From JAGTJU01 sp038257535 (GTDB lineage Bacteria; Myxococcota_A; Polyangia; Fen-1088): a stretch of 64,000 nucleotides of DNA. Under the pieces are notes generated by a model, which worked only from the letters and a program-made list of their open reading frames with translations, was not told the origin of the DNA and did no database searches. A program made the translations under genes and the position numbers. Below, in pieces: positions 34,453 through 43,380 of this stretch; within the stretch, counting starts at the first letter, position 1, and every line of letters starts with the position of its first letter. The DNA is taken from positions 54,693 through 118,692 of the forward strand of contig JBBSJE010000001.1 in assembly GCA_038257535.1 (NCBI GenBank). The letters are read 5' to 3'.

Positions 34453-37400
34453 ATGCGCACCCGTTTCTGGGCGTTTTTCGTTATAGCGGCCACCACGACC
34501 TTGGGTTTGTCCTTGGTCCGGCCCACGCACGCGCGGGTGTCACCGCTGACTTTTATCGAACGACAAATCCACAAGCCCAACATGCTGGTGGTTTTCGACA
34601 CGTCGGGATCCATGAATGGCGTGCCGGGTACACCGTTTTCCTATTCCAGCGAGGTGGGCGTTGATTGCGACAACGGCGTTGATTGTCGGGGTTGGAGCGA
34701 ATCGGCTGGTAGCTGCAGCGCCAGCGGGCGCTCTTGCGTCACTGACGGTGATTGCCAAACGCAGTACTGCAAAGTGGGCTTGGGCACCTGCACGTCGAAC
34801 GCCGATTGTCCCACCGTAGGATCGTGCAGCAAGGGCGGCAAACTTTGCCAAAACGACGCCGATTGTTTGACCTACGCTGAAGGCACGTGCAGCGCATCGC
34901 ATACCAGCTGCGGGGCCACAACCCCTTGCCCCCCCGCGGCAATTGCGCCGAAACTGAGGATGGTTGTGTCAATCCCGGCAAGGCATGCAAAACCGGAACG
35001 TGCCAGGGCGACAAAGGCAAACTGTGTACATCAGACAAAGAATGTGGCGCGCCCAAAAAAGGCAACTGTGCGTATGGCGGCACGCCGTCGGGTGGTTGTG
35101 ATCAAGACGATCAATGTCCCCCCACGCAGTCGTGTGCCACGGGTGAAGTATGCACCTCGCACGCCGATTGTCCCAAAATCACTGTGGGTACGTGCAAATA
35201 CGCCAAGACCGCCTGCATGGCGAACAGCGATTGCAAGAAGGACGGCTTCGTTGACGACAGCGTTGTTGACGTTTGCCAGATCCCCTTGAATTCTTGCTCG
35301 GGCAATATCAACTACTGCGAACTTGAGTACAACAAGTGCGTCTATTCCGCCGGCAACACGTGCACTGAGGTCACCAACTCCTGCAAGCCGGTGAGCAACT
35401 TCTGCAACATACCCGTGCAAAACGAATGCATGCCCCCGCTGGGTGACACCTGCCAAGTGGGCCTTAGCGCTCCTGGCGCACTAAAAATGTGCGAAAAGGC
35501 CCAGAGCCTTTGTAACGATGATGCCGGTTGCCCAGCGGGCGATGTTTGCGGGCAACCAACGTCGCGCACGGTTATCGCCAAACGCACGCTGGCGAAGATC
35601 ATAGGCGACAACCATCAGGTGTTGAACTTGGGGCTGATGACGTTTCGCCAAAGCGGCTATTTCCCCTATTTTGCCCTGACTGGCACAACACCCAGCACCG
35701 AAAAGGTGTATCTGAGCAGCACGCACCTGGGCAATACCTGTTACGACGACAATTCAGGGCCAAAAGCCATGTGCATGTACAACGGCCTGGAGCATAAGCT
35801 GATGCCAGGCGCCAACAGCCAGTACCAAGTGAAAACCAAAGGTACCACCACGCTGCATGATGTTGCTTGGTGCGGCGACACCTGCAGCATCGAAGGTGTG
35901 GGAACGGGAACCTATCAAGGCAGCTACTACCTGGTGACCTCAAGCACCGGCGTGGTCACCGGGAGCCAGACGACCTTTGCGTCTTACGAGGGCAAAACCA
36001 CCGAAAGCGGCGGCCATATCTACCAGTACTACGACGCCCGTCCCGACTACTACAACGGAGGGCCCTTGGCTCCCATCAACGTGGCCGATTGTTCAGCGAA
36101 CATGTGCAGCGCCAGTTGCGGCGCCCGTTGGGACACGGGGCTATCGGCGTTTATCAAACCAACCGCAACAGAAGCAGAATCGAGTGCGGCTGCGGTGAAG
36201 ATGATCGACTGGATGGACAAGGCTTCATACGGCGGTCTCATCACCTTCGGAGGCACGCCCTCAGGCTGCACCCTGAACAACGAAAACAGCAAGACGGCCA
36301 ACACCAGCGCTTATCACTATATGGACCAACTCAAGGGCACCGACGTGCTGCCGTGTCGTGACAACTTCGTTTTGTTTTTGACCGACGGCGAAGCCAATGG
36401 TCCCGGCGACGTTGGATGTGCCGAGGCCGCGTGCGCCGCTGCGGATCCGGAGAAGGCCGGCTGCGAGTGTCGTGCAGTGCTGGCAGCTTGGAGGATGCGG
36501 CGCGACTTGGGGGTTTATACTTTCGTGGTTGGGTTTTCCGCTGATGTTGCGGTGGGAGCAGCACGCTTGGTGAATGACAACATCGCCAAAGCGGGGGGCA
36601 CAGATCAAGGCAACGACAACCAAGCCCCTTATGCGTTCGTGGCCACCAATGAAACGCAATTGCTGTCGGCATTGCAAAGCGCAATCTATGACGCCGTAAG
36701 CGGCAGCTACGCCACATCTCCGGCCACCGCTTCGGCGGGCACGCAGCTTTCCAACGGCGTACAGTCCGGAAAATACGCACTTGATTCACGCGTGGATTTT
36801 CCGACTTGGCAGGGACACCTGTTGGCCTACAACGTAACGGTGTCGCCGCCAACTTTGGAATGGGACGCGGCCGAAGAGCTCAGCCAAACCGACTGGAAAA
36901 CGCGAAGGCTCTATGTTGGCACGCCGGATGGCAACATCATCAAGGTCAAAATCGACAGCGCTGGCAACGTGGTCAACCGGGAAACCTTTTTTGCCTTGGG
37001 CCTGGGCGCCACGCCCGAAGAGGCGGAAGACATTTTGCAATTTTCGCTAAACGCTCCTGATTCGGGGAATCCTGCGGTGCTGGGTGCCATCATCAATTCC
37101 ACCCCCATTGACGTGGGTCAACCGGGTGACAGCGTCTTGCCGGGAGGCCACCAGTTCTTTGTCACGAACAAAAACCGCCCCAACCTAACCTACGTGGGAT
37201 CAAGCGACGGCATGCTGCACGCCTTCTTTACAGAAAACACCAAGGTGGCGGGGGCCACCCACGCCGCGGGCTCAGAGGCATTTGCGTTCATGCCGCATTC
37301 GATGTTCACCGCTGTCACTCGCATCTACGCCCAGCGCGGGCAGGCTTCTGATCCACGCAGACATGTGTTCGGTCTGGCCAATTCACCAAAGGTGAAAAAC

Positions 37401-38591
37401 CTATGCGTGCAAAACTGCTCAAACGCCGAGTTGGCGGTTTGGAAAACCTTGCTGGTGATGAATGAAGGCTATGGTGGCTCGGGCATGTTCGTTCTGGACA
37501 TCACGAACCCGGTCAATGAGATAGGCTTCTCGGAGCCGCCTGTGATGCCTATGTGGCACTCGCACAACCCTGGGCTGTTTGCCGAATATGACAAGTCGGT
37601 GGGGCAAACCATCTCGGTGCCTGGGTTCTATTTCAACAAAACGGATGCCATGGACGACCATCGTTTGGTGTTCGCATCTGGGTATCGTGTAAATGCGGCT
37701 TCATCCACGCAGGGCAAACGCATTCTGTCGGCAGCGGCGCGCAGTGGAGAGATTCTGCATGTGCAAACGGTCAGCACCGCCAACAGTTGCACACAGGAAT
37801 TCGCCATGCTGGCGGACGTGGCCACGGCACGCAATTTTGAAAAGTCAGAAAATGGCCGCTTGCGAGCTGCATACGTGGGCGATACTTGGGGCAACTTGTG
37901 GCGCTACGACGCGGCCAAGGTATCGAAGGTTGCTGGCCTTGGATGCGACCATCCCATTCACTTTGCAACCACGGTGGTGCAACTGGATCGGGACGATCCC
38001 AGCAACAACGCGGGGCAGGCTTACTTGGTGCAGGTCACCAACTCGGCGCTCGACAACGAAACCTACGCGCTGCCACCTTCAAAGCTTGTGATCATGAAAG
38101 AGGTCACGGATGACGTGGGCGTGGCGATGACAGACGCGACTTTTGGCAAAGACGGGCAACAGACGTTGACGGCGGGAAGCGCCGACTTGTGCGCGGTGAC
38201 ATCGAAGGGCGGAGGGTGCACAACGTTGCTGCCAGCGCATGCGCGCCCCACGTCCACGCCGCTGGCAATCCTGAAGCGCGACGGAAGTGGTTTTGTGCTG
38301 CTTTCCATGTGGTATGCACAAGACCTTGCCGCTTGTAGCAAAGGAACCACGTACTTGAATGTGCATGAAGTGGTGGGCGACACCGTCACGCAGTTGCAGG
38401 GCCTTAAAGTGGCCGATGAACCCGTCACAAGCCCCGTGGTGGCGGGCGGGCGCATTTTGGTGGTGGGGTCGGACGGCGTTTTGGACTTGGCGGGCGAGAT
38501 AGAGGCCAGCTTTTCCACAGGCATCTCAAGCCCCACCGCAGGTGTGGGTGCGGGGTTCTATGAGGATCTGGCATGGACTGAGGTTCAGTAG
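34453..38591 (+). CDS. PilY1-like von Willebrand A protein, interrupted by a one-base frameshift
   Basis: The signal peptide (MRTRFWAFFVIAATTTLGLS) and the MIDAS motif VVFDTSGSMNG are in the frame from ATG 34453, which fails after the C7 tract at 34929-34935. The frame starting one base earlier, open from 34887 to 38591, continues the same Cys-rich region (GNCAETEDGC), the second VWA motif LFLTDGEAN and the PilY1-type beta-propeller (VGTPDGNIIKVKI, YVGSSDGMLHAFF, GSGMFVLDI). Restoring one C gives about 1379 residues. PilY1 proteins are tip adhesins and assembly factors of type IV pili. It follows the MYXO-CTERM gene by 116 bases. Either a sequencing error, phase variation or a real mutation. 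Confidence 0.85.
34929..34935 (+). other. C7 homopolymer at the frameshift in the PilY1-like gene
   Basis: The run TTG-CCCCCCC-GCGG is where the reading frame must change by -1 (or one C be added) to join the two halves. In the upstream frame it reads TGC CCC CCC GCG; in the downstream frame CCC CCC CGC. Such runs slip in replication and in sequencing. Confidence 0.75.
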
Positions 38592-38610
38592 TTTCCCCCT
38601 GCGCGTTGGG

Positions 38611-38859
38611 CTACGAAGACAGCTGCGCCGCAACCCGCACCAGCTCCGCCACGCCCCACGCTTGCGCCACACAGCCACGTGGTGTGTAGGGTGGCTGGGC
38701 GTCGAACACTTCGCTTACGGAGCCTATGCAGGCCTCACCCAGGTGCGCGCGCAGGCCTGACAATAGTTTCGCGCCATCCTCGGGTGAGGTGCCCACCTTG
38801 AGTTCAGCATCGATGAAGGGCCCCATCAGCCAGCTCCACACCGTGCCCTGAACGTCCAT
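38611..38859 (-). pseudogene. C-terminal remnant of glycogen debranching enzyme (GDE)
   Basis: 82 codons that match the last part of amylo-alpha-1,6-glucosidases: QGTVWSWLMGPFIDAEL, GSVSEVFDAQPPYTPRGC and VAQAWGVAELVRVA. A stop codon lies directly upstream in frame and the other several hundred residues of the enzyme are absent. It is a truncated relic. Confidence 0.65.
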
Positions 38860-38919
38860 CTAGATCAGGAACGCTTCATGCGCGACTTCGGCGACAAGGT
38901 GTTGCCGCACGTGCTTTAA
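38857..38919 (+). pseudogene. Possible C-terminal remnant of an LLM-type flavin enzyme
   Basis: The frame encodes HLDQERFMRDFGDKVLPHVL and stops. The pattern H-L-D, then M-R-x-F-x-x-x-V-x-P-H is that of the C-terminus of luciferase-like (LLM) flavin enzymes. The rest of the gene is missing; its left end overlaps the GDE remnant by 3 bases, marking a recombination junction. The match is short. Confidence 0.35.
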
Positions 38920-38957
38920 CCGCGTGGCAGCCCGGCGGTTGAGCTGAGGTCCTCAGC

Positions 38958-40709
38958 TTAGTTTTTAGCCGCACCTTGACAGATCCAAGCGCGAAATAGC
39001 TCAATCTGCTCCGCTGGAAGGGATACCTCCCGGGCCGGCATCTGGTTCCCGGAGCACATATTCGTGCCTAGCAACTTCGCGATGAGATAGCTGCCCGCCA
39101 CATTTCCAGGGCTCACACGCAAACGACCGTCACGACACCCGCTGGCAGCAACGTTTACCATCGCCGCGTAGGCCTGTCCGGTTGTAAGATCGAGCCCTGC
39201 CGACGGGCGTGTACCGCCATGGCAGCCAGCGGTGCATGATGCGGTAAGAATCGGCTGCAGTTGCGTGTTGAAGCTCACCGCAGGTCCACAGCCAACACAT
39301 TGTCCACTTTTGCAGGCTTCGCCCGTCGCGCAGATCTTTCCGCAAGTTCCGCAGTTTTTTTCATCGTCGTTGATGTTGACACAGGCGCCGCCGCATTCCT
39401 TAAGGCCGCTGGGGCACATGGTTGAGCACTGGCCGTTGCTACAAGACTCCCCTGCGGCGCATGCTTTGGCGCATTCGCCGCAGTTTGAGGGATCAGAGCT
39501 CACGTCGATACAGCTGCCGTTACATACGGTTAAGTTGCTGCCGCAGCCGCAGCTGCCGTTGACGCACAGACTTCCAGCTGCACAAACTTTGCCGCAATCG
39601 CCGCAGTTATTTGTGTCTGACGCGGTATTTGCGCAGACGCCGCTGCATAGTGTGTTTGTGCCTTCGCAGCCACACTGGCCCGCCTGGCAGGTTTGACCCG
39701 CCCCGCAGGAGATCCCACAATCACCGCAAGCCAAGGCGTTGGTCGAAACGTTAACGCACGAGCCGCCGCAATTTTTTGTATCGCGCGGGCACGCGCCATT
39801 TTGACATTGGCTATTGCTGCACACTTCGCCGTTGCCGCAAGCACGGCCACACATTCCACAGTTCTTGGCATCGCTTGTTGTGTCGCTACAAGATGAGCCG
39901 CAGTCAGTTAAACCCGGAAGACAAATGCATTTGCCGGCGGTGCAGAGTTGGTTGACGCCACAGGCCTTGTTGCACATTCCGCAATGAGTGTTGTTCGTTT
40001 GCGTGTCCGCGCAGGTGGCGCCACACAGCTGGCTGGCCCCCGAGCAGATACACTTGCCATCCACGCACGAAGTGCCTCCTGAACACAGGCGCCCGCAACC
40101 TCCACAGTGGCGATTGTCCGATTGGATGTTTACGCACGAGCCTGAGCAGTTGCTCTGCCCAACGGCGCATACGGCGCTCGGATTGCCGGCATCGGGCATA
40201 GTAACAACACCCCCGTCTGGCGGCGCTGCCGTCATGGTAACGATCCATTGCCGCATGCATTCGATCTCCTCGTCCAAAAGCCGCCCCGCAACGGGCATTC
40301 GAACGCCGCACTCCTGGGTTGCCAAGGCGACCTTCGTGAACAGTAGCGATTGTTCGGGTTTGCCCGCCACCAAAATGAGGTCGGGAAAACAGCCCAGGGC
40401 CGGCGCGTTTATAAGCCTCTGTTCAAGATGCGGTGACACCAAATCAAGCCCTGCGGCCGGATCGTTTAAGCCATGGCAGCTGTCTTGGCCGCAGCCAGGC
40501 CCCAGTAGCTGATTTTGCATTTCAACAGTGGTTTTGGGGCATGGATCAGACGCGCCTCCCCCGTGGCCTGCTGAGCCTGATTGCCCGCCCGACGCAGAAA
40601 CATCGGGCGCTGCGCCTTTGCCTTGGCACCCGACCAACAACATAAGGCCCGCGAGCATTTGCCATCCCAAACACCTCGTTGGCGTCTTAAGGTACATGAT
40701 TATTTGCAT
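38958..40709 (-). CDS. Cys-rich lipoprotein with two cytochrome-like domains
   Basis: 583 residues; starts at 40709, 40697 and 40658 are possible, all leading to the lipobox LLVGC. After a Gly/Ser linker, a cytochrome-like domain has CGQDSCHG (Cys-X4-Cys-His) and Met ligand candidate in VRMP. Residues 180-455 are seven repeats of about 38 residues with the pattern C-G-x-x-C-x-(5-8)-C-G-x-C-x-x-x-C-x-x-x-x-x-C-x-x-x-x-C. The C-terminal domain repeats the cytochrome style with CTAGCHGG (Cys-X3-Cys-His) and NQMP. Hemes with such expanded motifs are rare; the domains might instead be heme-free. Surface location inferred. Confidence 0.8.
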   Translation of the reverse strand: MQIIMYLKTPTRCLGWQMLAGLMLLVGCQGKGAAPDVSASGGQSGSAGHGGGASDPCPKTTVEMQNQLLGPGCGQDSCHGLNDPAAGLDLVSPHLEQRLINAPALGCFPDLILVAGKPEQSLLFTKVALATQECGVRMPVAGRLLDEEIECMRQWIVTMTAAPPDGGVVTMPDAGNPSAVCAVGQSNCSGSCVNIQSDNRHCGGCGRLCSGGTSCVDGKCICSGASQLCGATCADTQTNNTHCGMCNKACGVNQLCTAGKCICLPGLTDCGSSCSDTTSDAKNCGMCGRACGNGEVCSNSQCQNGACPRDTKNCGGSCVNVSTNALACGDCGISCGAGQTCQAGQCGCEGTNTLCSGVCANTASDTNNCGDCGKVCAAGSLCVNGSCGCGSNLTVCNGSCIDVSSDPSNCGECAKACAAGESCSNGQCSTMCPSGLKECGGACVNINDDEKNCGTCGKICATGEACKSGQCVGCGPAVSFNTQLQPILTASCTAGCHGGTRPSAGLDLTTGQAYAAMVNVAASGCRDGRLRVSPGNVAGSYLIAKLLGTNMCSGNQMPAREVSLPAEQIELFRAWICQGAAKN

Positions 40710-40866
40710 CGGTCCGATTCCGTCCGCGCTTGAAGTTCCGCAGTCCCCCGAACCCGCGCGGGGGGCGTCTCATTTCCAAACGATTGAACTCCGCGAAGGA
40801 TTCGCCTAACTTCCCCTGTAGCCACAAATCGTGTTTGTGGCAGCCAAACAGGGCGCTGCGGCGCGC

Positions 40867-42249
40867 TTAGGCGTGCATGGTGGCTTGCACGTCCGCGCGC
40901 TCTTTGGGAATCGCGGCTGTTAACACTTCGTGTCCCTCCTCGGTGACAAAAACGTCGTCTTCGATGCGAATGCCCCGCACATCCGAAAACCGTTCCAGAA
41001 CGGCCCAATCCACCAAGCTGTGAAGCTTTGGATCTTGCCCCATCTCTGGGTGCTGCAAGATCGCAGGCACCTGGTAAAAACCAGGCTCGATGGTCACCGC
41101 CATCCTTGGCAGCAAATCGCGATCAAGCCGCAACGTGCGCAATTTGAAGTTTTTTGTGCGCTGGCGCCCGGGCGCGTAGCCCGCGCGATCGCCCAGATCT
41201 TCCATGTCGTGCACGTCCAGTCCCAAAAGGTGGCCGGTGCCGTGGGGGAAAAACAGGGACACAGCGCCCGCTTCCACCAATTCGTCAACACCGCCGCGCA
41301 AGATCCCCAGATCTATCAATCCTTGCCCCATACGCGTAAGCGCCAGCATATGCAGATCACGGTAGCGGGCCCCCGGCTTCACCGCGGCGATCACGTCTTT
41401 TTGCGTCTTGAGTACAACCTCGTAGACCTCGGCCTGCGTTGATGAATACGTGCCTTGGGCCGGCCACGTCCGCGTGACGTCGCTGGCAAAGCCGCCTGGG
41501 CTTTCGGCGCCCACGTCGGCCAGCAAAAGATCATTGATGCCAATGTCGCCGCCGTGCAGTTCGTTGTGCAGCACTTCGCCGTGAACGGTGACGATCGATC
41601 CATACGCGGTGGTCATGTTGCGCGCGATGATTTGTGCCTCCATCGCCGCGCGCACGTGGCTTTCCTTAAGACCCGGTCGCGTGGCTTGCATGCCAGCCAG
41701 GTGTGCCGCCGTGGTGGCCTCAACCGCCACGCGCATTTCGGCAAGCGCGGCGGCGTCGTGAAACAGGCGCAACGACACCATGGCATCGGCCAGCGGATGA
41801 TCGTGCGGCGCGATCTCACCCGTTTGCAGGGCTCGCCCCAACAGTTTGCTTTGGTTGAGGCACGTGCGCGCGTCCGATGAGGGCAAGGTCATGGCGCCTC
41901 GATTGGCCACCTCGGTCTCTAAATCTTCGAGCGCGTGCACAGGGCACAGCAGCGCCGCCGACAGCTCCTGCAAGGTAGGCTCGGGGCCATGCCAGAGCGC
42001 GCTGGCGGGATCCGGGTTGGGGGCAAACACGTGCCAGGTCTGGCCATCGAAGAACCCGAACGCACCCCGCAAGGGTAAGCCAAACAGGTAAAGAAAATGG
42101 CTTCCGGCCCGATAGGAATAGGTGTTGGCCAAGTAGTTGCGAGGCAAGGGCAACCCTGCGGCCACCAGCGCGGGCTTTGCCCCCAGGGCCTGGCTCAGGC
42201 GGGCCCGGCGGTTGACGAACGGCACAGCTTCGAATGAAGACAAATCCAT
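40867..42249 (-). CDS. pepP: Xaa-Pro aminopeptidase (M24B)
   Basis: 460 residues from ATG 42249; ATG 42255 is six bases earlier and the frame is open to 42309. N-terminal creatinase-like domain (PRNYLANTYSYRAGSHFLYL) and pita-bread catalytic domain with the metal ligands in LLADVGAES, FASDVTRTWP, HGTGHLLGLDVHD, VTIEPGFY and IRIEDDVFV. It removes N-terminal residues before proline. The start lies 7 bases after a TATACT box on the minus strand, so the mRNA may be leaderless. Divergent from the kinase-like gene. Confidence 0.92.
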   Translation of the reverse strand: MDLSSFEAVPFVNRRARLSQALGAKPALVAAGLPLPRNYLANTYSYRAGSHFLYLFGLPLRGAFGFFDGQTWHVFAPNPDPASALWHGPEPTLQELSAALLCPVHALEDLETEVANRGAMTLPSSDARTCLNQSKLLGRALQTGEIAPHDHPLADAMVSLRLFHDAAALAEMRVAVEATTAAHLAGMQATRPGLKESHVRAAMEAQIIARNMTTAYGSIVTVHGEVLHNELHGGDIGINDLLLADVGAESPGGFASDVTRTWPAQGTYSSTQAEVYEVVLKTQKDVIAAVKPGARYRDLHMLALTRMGQGLIDLGILRGGVDELVEAGAVSLFFPHGTGHLLGLDVHDMEDLGDRAGYAPGRQRTKNFKLRTLRLDRDLLPRMAVTIEPGFYQVPAILQHPEMGQDPKLHSLVDWAVLERFSDVRGIRIEDDVFVTEEGHEVLTAAIPKERADVQATMHA

Positions 42250-42254
42250 CCCCA

Positions 42255-42286
42255 TCAGTATACGGCGCGCGGGTGACATATACTGA
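42255..42286. promoter_or_regulatory. Symmetric divergent promoter/operator of pepP and the kinase-like gene
   Basis: TCAGTATA (42255-42262) and TATACTGA (42279-42286) are perfect inverse copies 16 bases apart. Each contains a TATACT -10-like box for the gene on its side: minus strand 42262-42257, plus strand 42279-42284. The starts lie 7 and 12 bases after these boxes, suggesting leaderless or nearly leaderless mRNAs. No -35 consensus exists, so an activator or an operator role is possible. Confidence 0.5.
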
Positions 42287-42296
42287 CGTTCGCCTG

Positions 42297-43268
42297 ATGG
42301 ACGCCGCAAATGCCCCCCTCACAACTCGTCGTCGCGGCGGCGGTGGCGGCCCCATCCGCGACTGTGATTCGCTGTTTGTAGGTCTGGACGGCGGCGGATC
42401 CAAAACCACCGCCTTGATAGGCGATGCCAGCGGCCGGGTGCTAGGTCGGGCCGAGGCGGCCACCAGCAACCATCATGTTGTGGGTTGGAACGCGGCGTTT
42501 GCGCAAGTGGCGGCGGCGATAGAGCAAGCCAAAGCGGTGGCTGGTTTCGCCGATCGGTCGCTGCAGGTGATATGTTTGGGCGTGGCGGGGGCCGACACCC
42601 CTGAAGATCACGACAAGTTTGTCAATTGGATGCACCGCAAGCGGCTGGCCAAAACCGTTCGGGTGGTTAATGACGGCGCCCTGTTGTTGGCCGCTGCGGG
42701 GCAGAGTCCGGGCGTGGCTGTGGTCAGTGGCACGGGCTCCATTGCCTGGGGGCAGGATGCCAAAGGGCGACAGGCGCGCGCGGGGGGGTGGGGGCATCTG
42801 ATTGGCGACGAGGGCTCGGGCTACGACTTGTCCGTGCAGGCGCTGCGGCTTACGGTTAGAGCTGCCGATGGCCGACAGGCCTGGGGGCCACTGCCCAAAG
42901 CCGTGCTGCGCGCTTTGAAGGTGACACAGGCGCGCGACTTACTGCCCTTCGTGTACGGCCCCACCACCGCGAAATCCGATCTTGCGAAGCTGGCCCCCGT
43001 GGTGTTCCGGCTGGCCGCGCGCGAAGAGCCGCAAGCGTGTGCCCTGGTGCAGAACGCCGCGAGGGCGCTGGGCGAACTGGTGCGGGCGGTTTCGCTTAAT
43101 TTGAAGCTCACGCGCCCCGCGCTCGCCTTTGGTGGCAGCTTGCTGGCGCGCCAGGCCCTGCTTCGTGACGCCGTTATGCGAGATCTGCCGTTCACGCCCC
43201 GGTCCGTGGCGGTGGTCAAAGAGCCAGCGCAAGGCGCACTGTTGTTGGCGCGGCAAGCGGGTAGGTAA
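42297..43268 (+). CDS. N-acetylglucosamine-kinase-like BadF/BadG ATPase
   Basis: 323 residues from ATG 42297; an open extension to 42234 overlaps the promoter. Actin-like ATPase fold: phosphate-1 loop FVGLDGGGSKTTALIGD, phosphate-2 VVSGTGSIAWG, GWGHLIGDEGSGYDLS (NAGK signature), and late FGGSLLARQALL. Family enzymes phosphorylate N-acetylglucosamine or muramic acid derivatives, here probably for cell-wall sugar recycling. Length is close to the usual 300-340. Confidence 0.85.
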   Translation: MDAANAPLTTRRRGGGGGPIRDCDSLFVGLDGGGSKTTALIGDASGRVLGRAEAATSNHHVVGWNAAFAQVAAAIEQAKAVAGFADRSLQVICLGVAGADTPEDHDKFVNWMHRKRLAKTVRVVNDGALLLAAAGQSPGVAVVSGTGSIAWGQDAKGRQARAGGWGHLIGDEGSGYDLSVQALRLTVRAADGRQAWGPLPKAVLRALKVTQARDLLPFVYGPTTAKSDLAKLAPVVFRLAAREEPQACALVQNAARALGELVRAVSLNLKLTRPALAFGGSLLARQALLRDAVMRDLPFTPRSVAVVKEPAQGALLLARQAGR

Positions 43269-43306
43269 TAAACTTGGCGCGCTGGTTCGCTGCGTTGCGC
43301 GAAGAC

Positions 43307-43315
43307 TGGTACAAT
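43307..43315 (+). promoter_or_regulatory. Extended -10 promoter candidate of ppk
   Basis: TGG directly followed by TACAAT (43310-43315) is an extended -10 motif 65 bases before the ppk start, in the gap after the kinase-like gene. No good -35 is needed or seen. Confidence 0.4.
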
Positions 43316-43380
43316 TTGCACAACTGTTTCGCAAGCGACACTCTGTGCGCGAAGCGAGTGATAAGGATTGCGCGCCACAG

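Larger units (their letters stand above)
38592..38957. other. Gene graveyard between the PilY1-like and Cys-rich genes
   Basis: The space holds the tail of a glycogen-debranching-like enzyme on the minus strand (38611-38859) abutting a short tail of another enzyme on the plus strand (38857-38919). Nothing else recognisable was found in 38920-38957. Confidence 0.6.
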
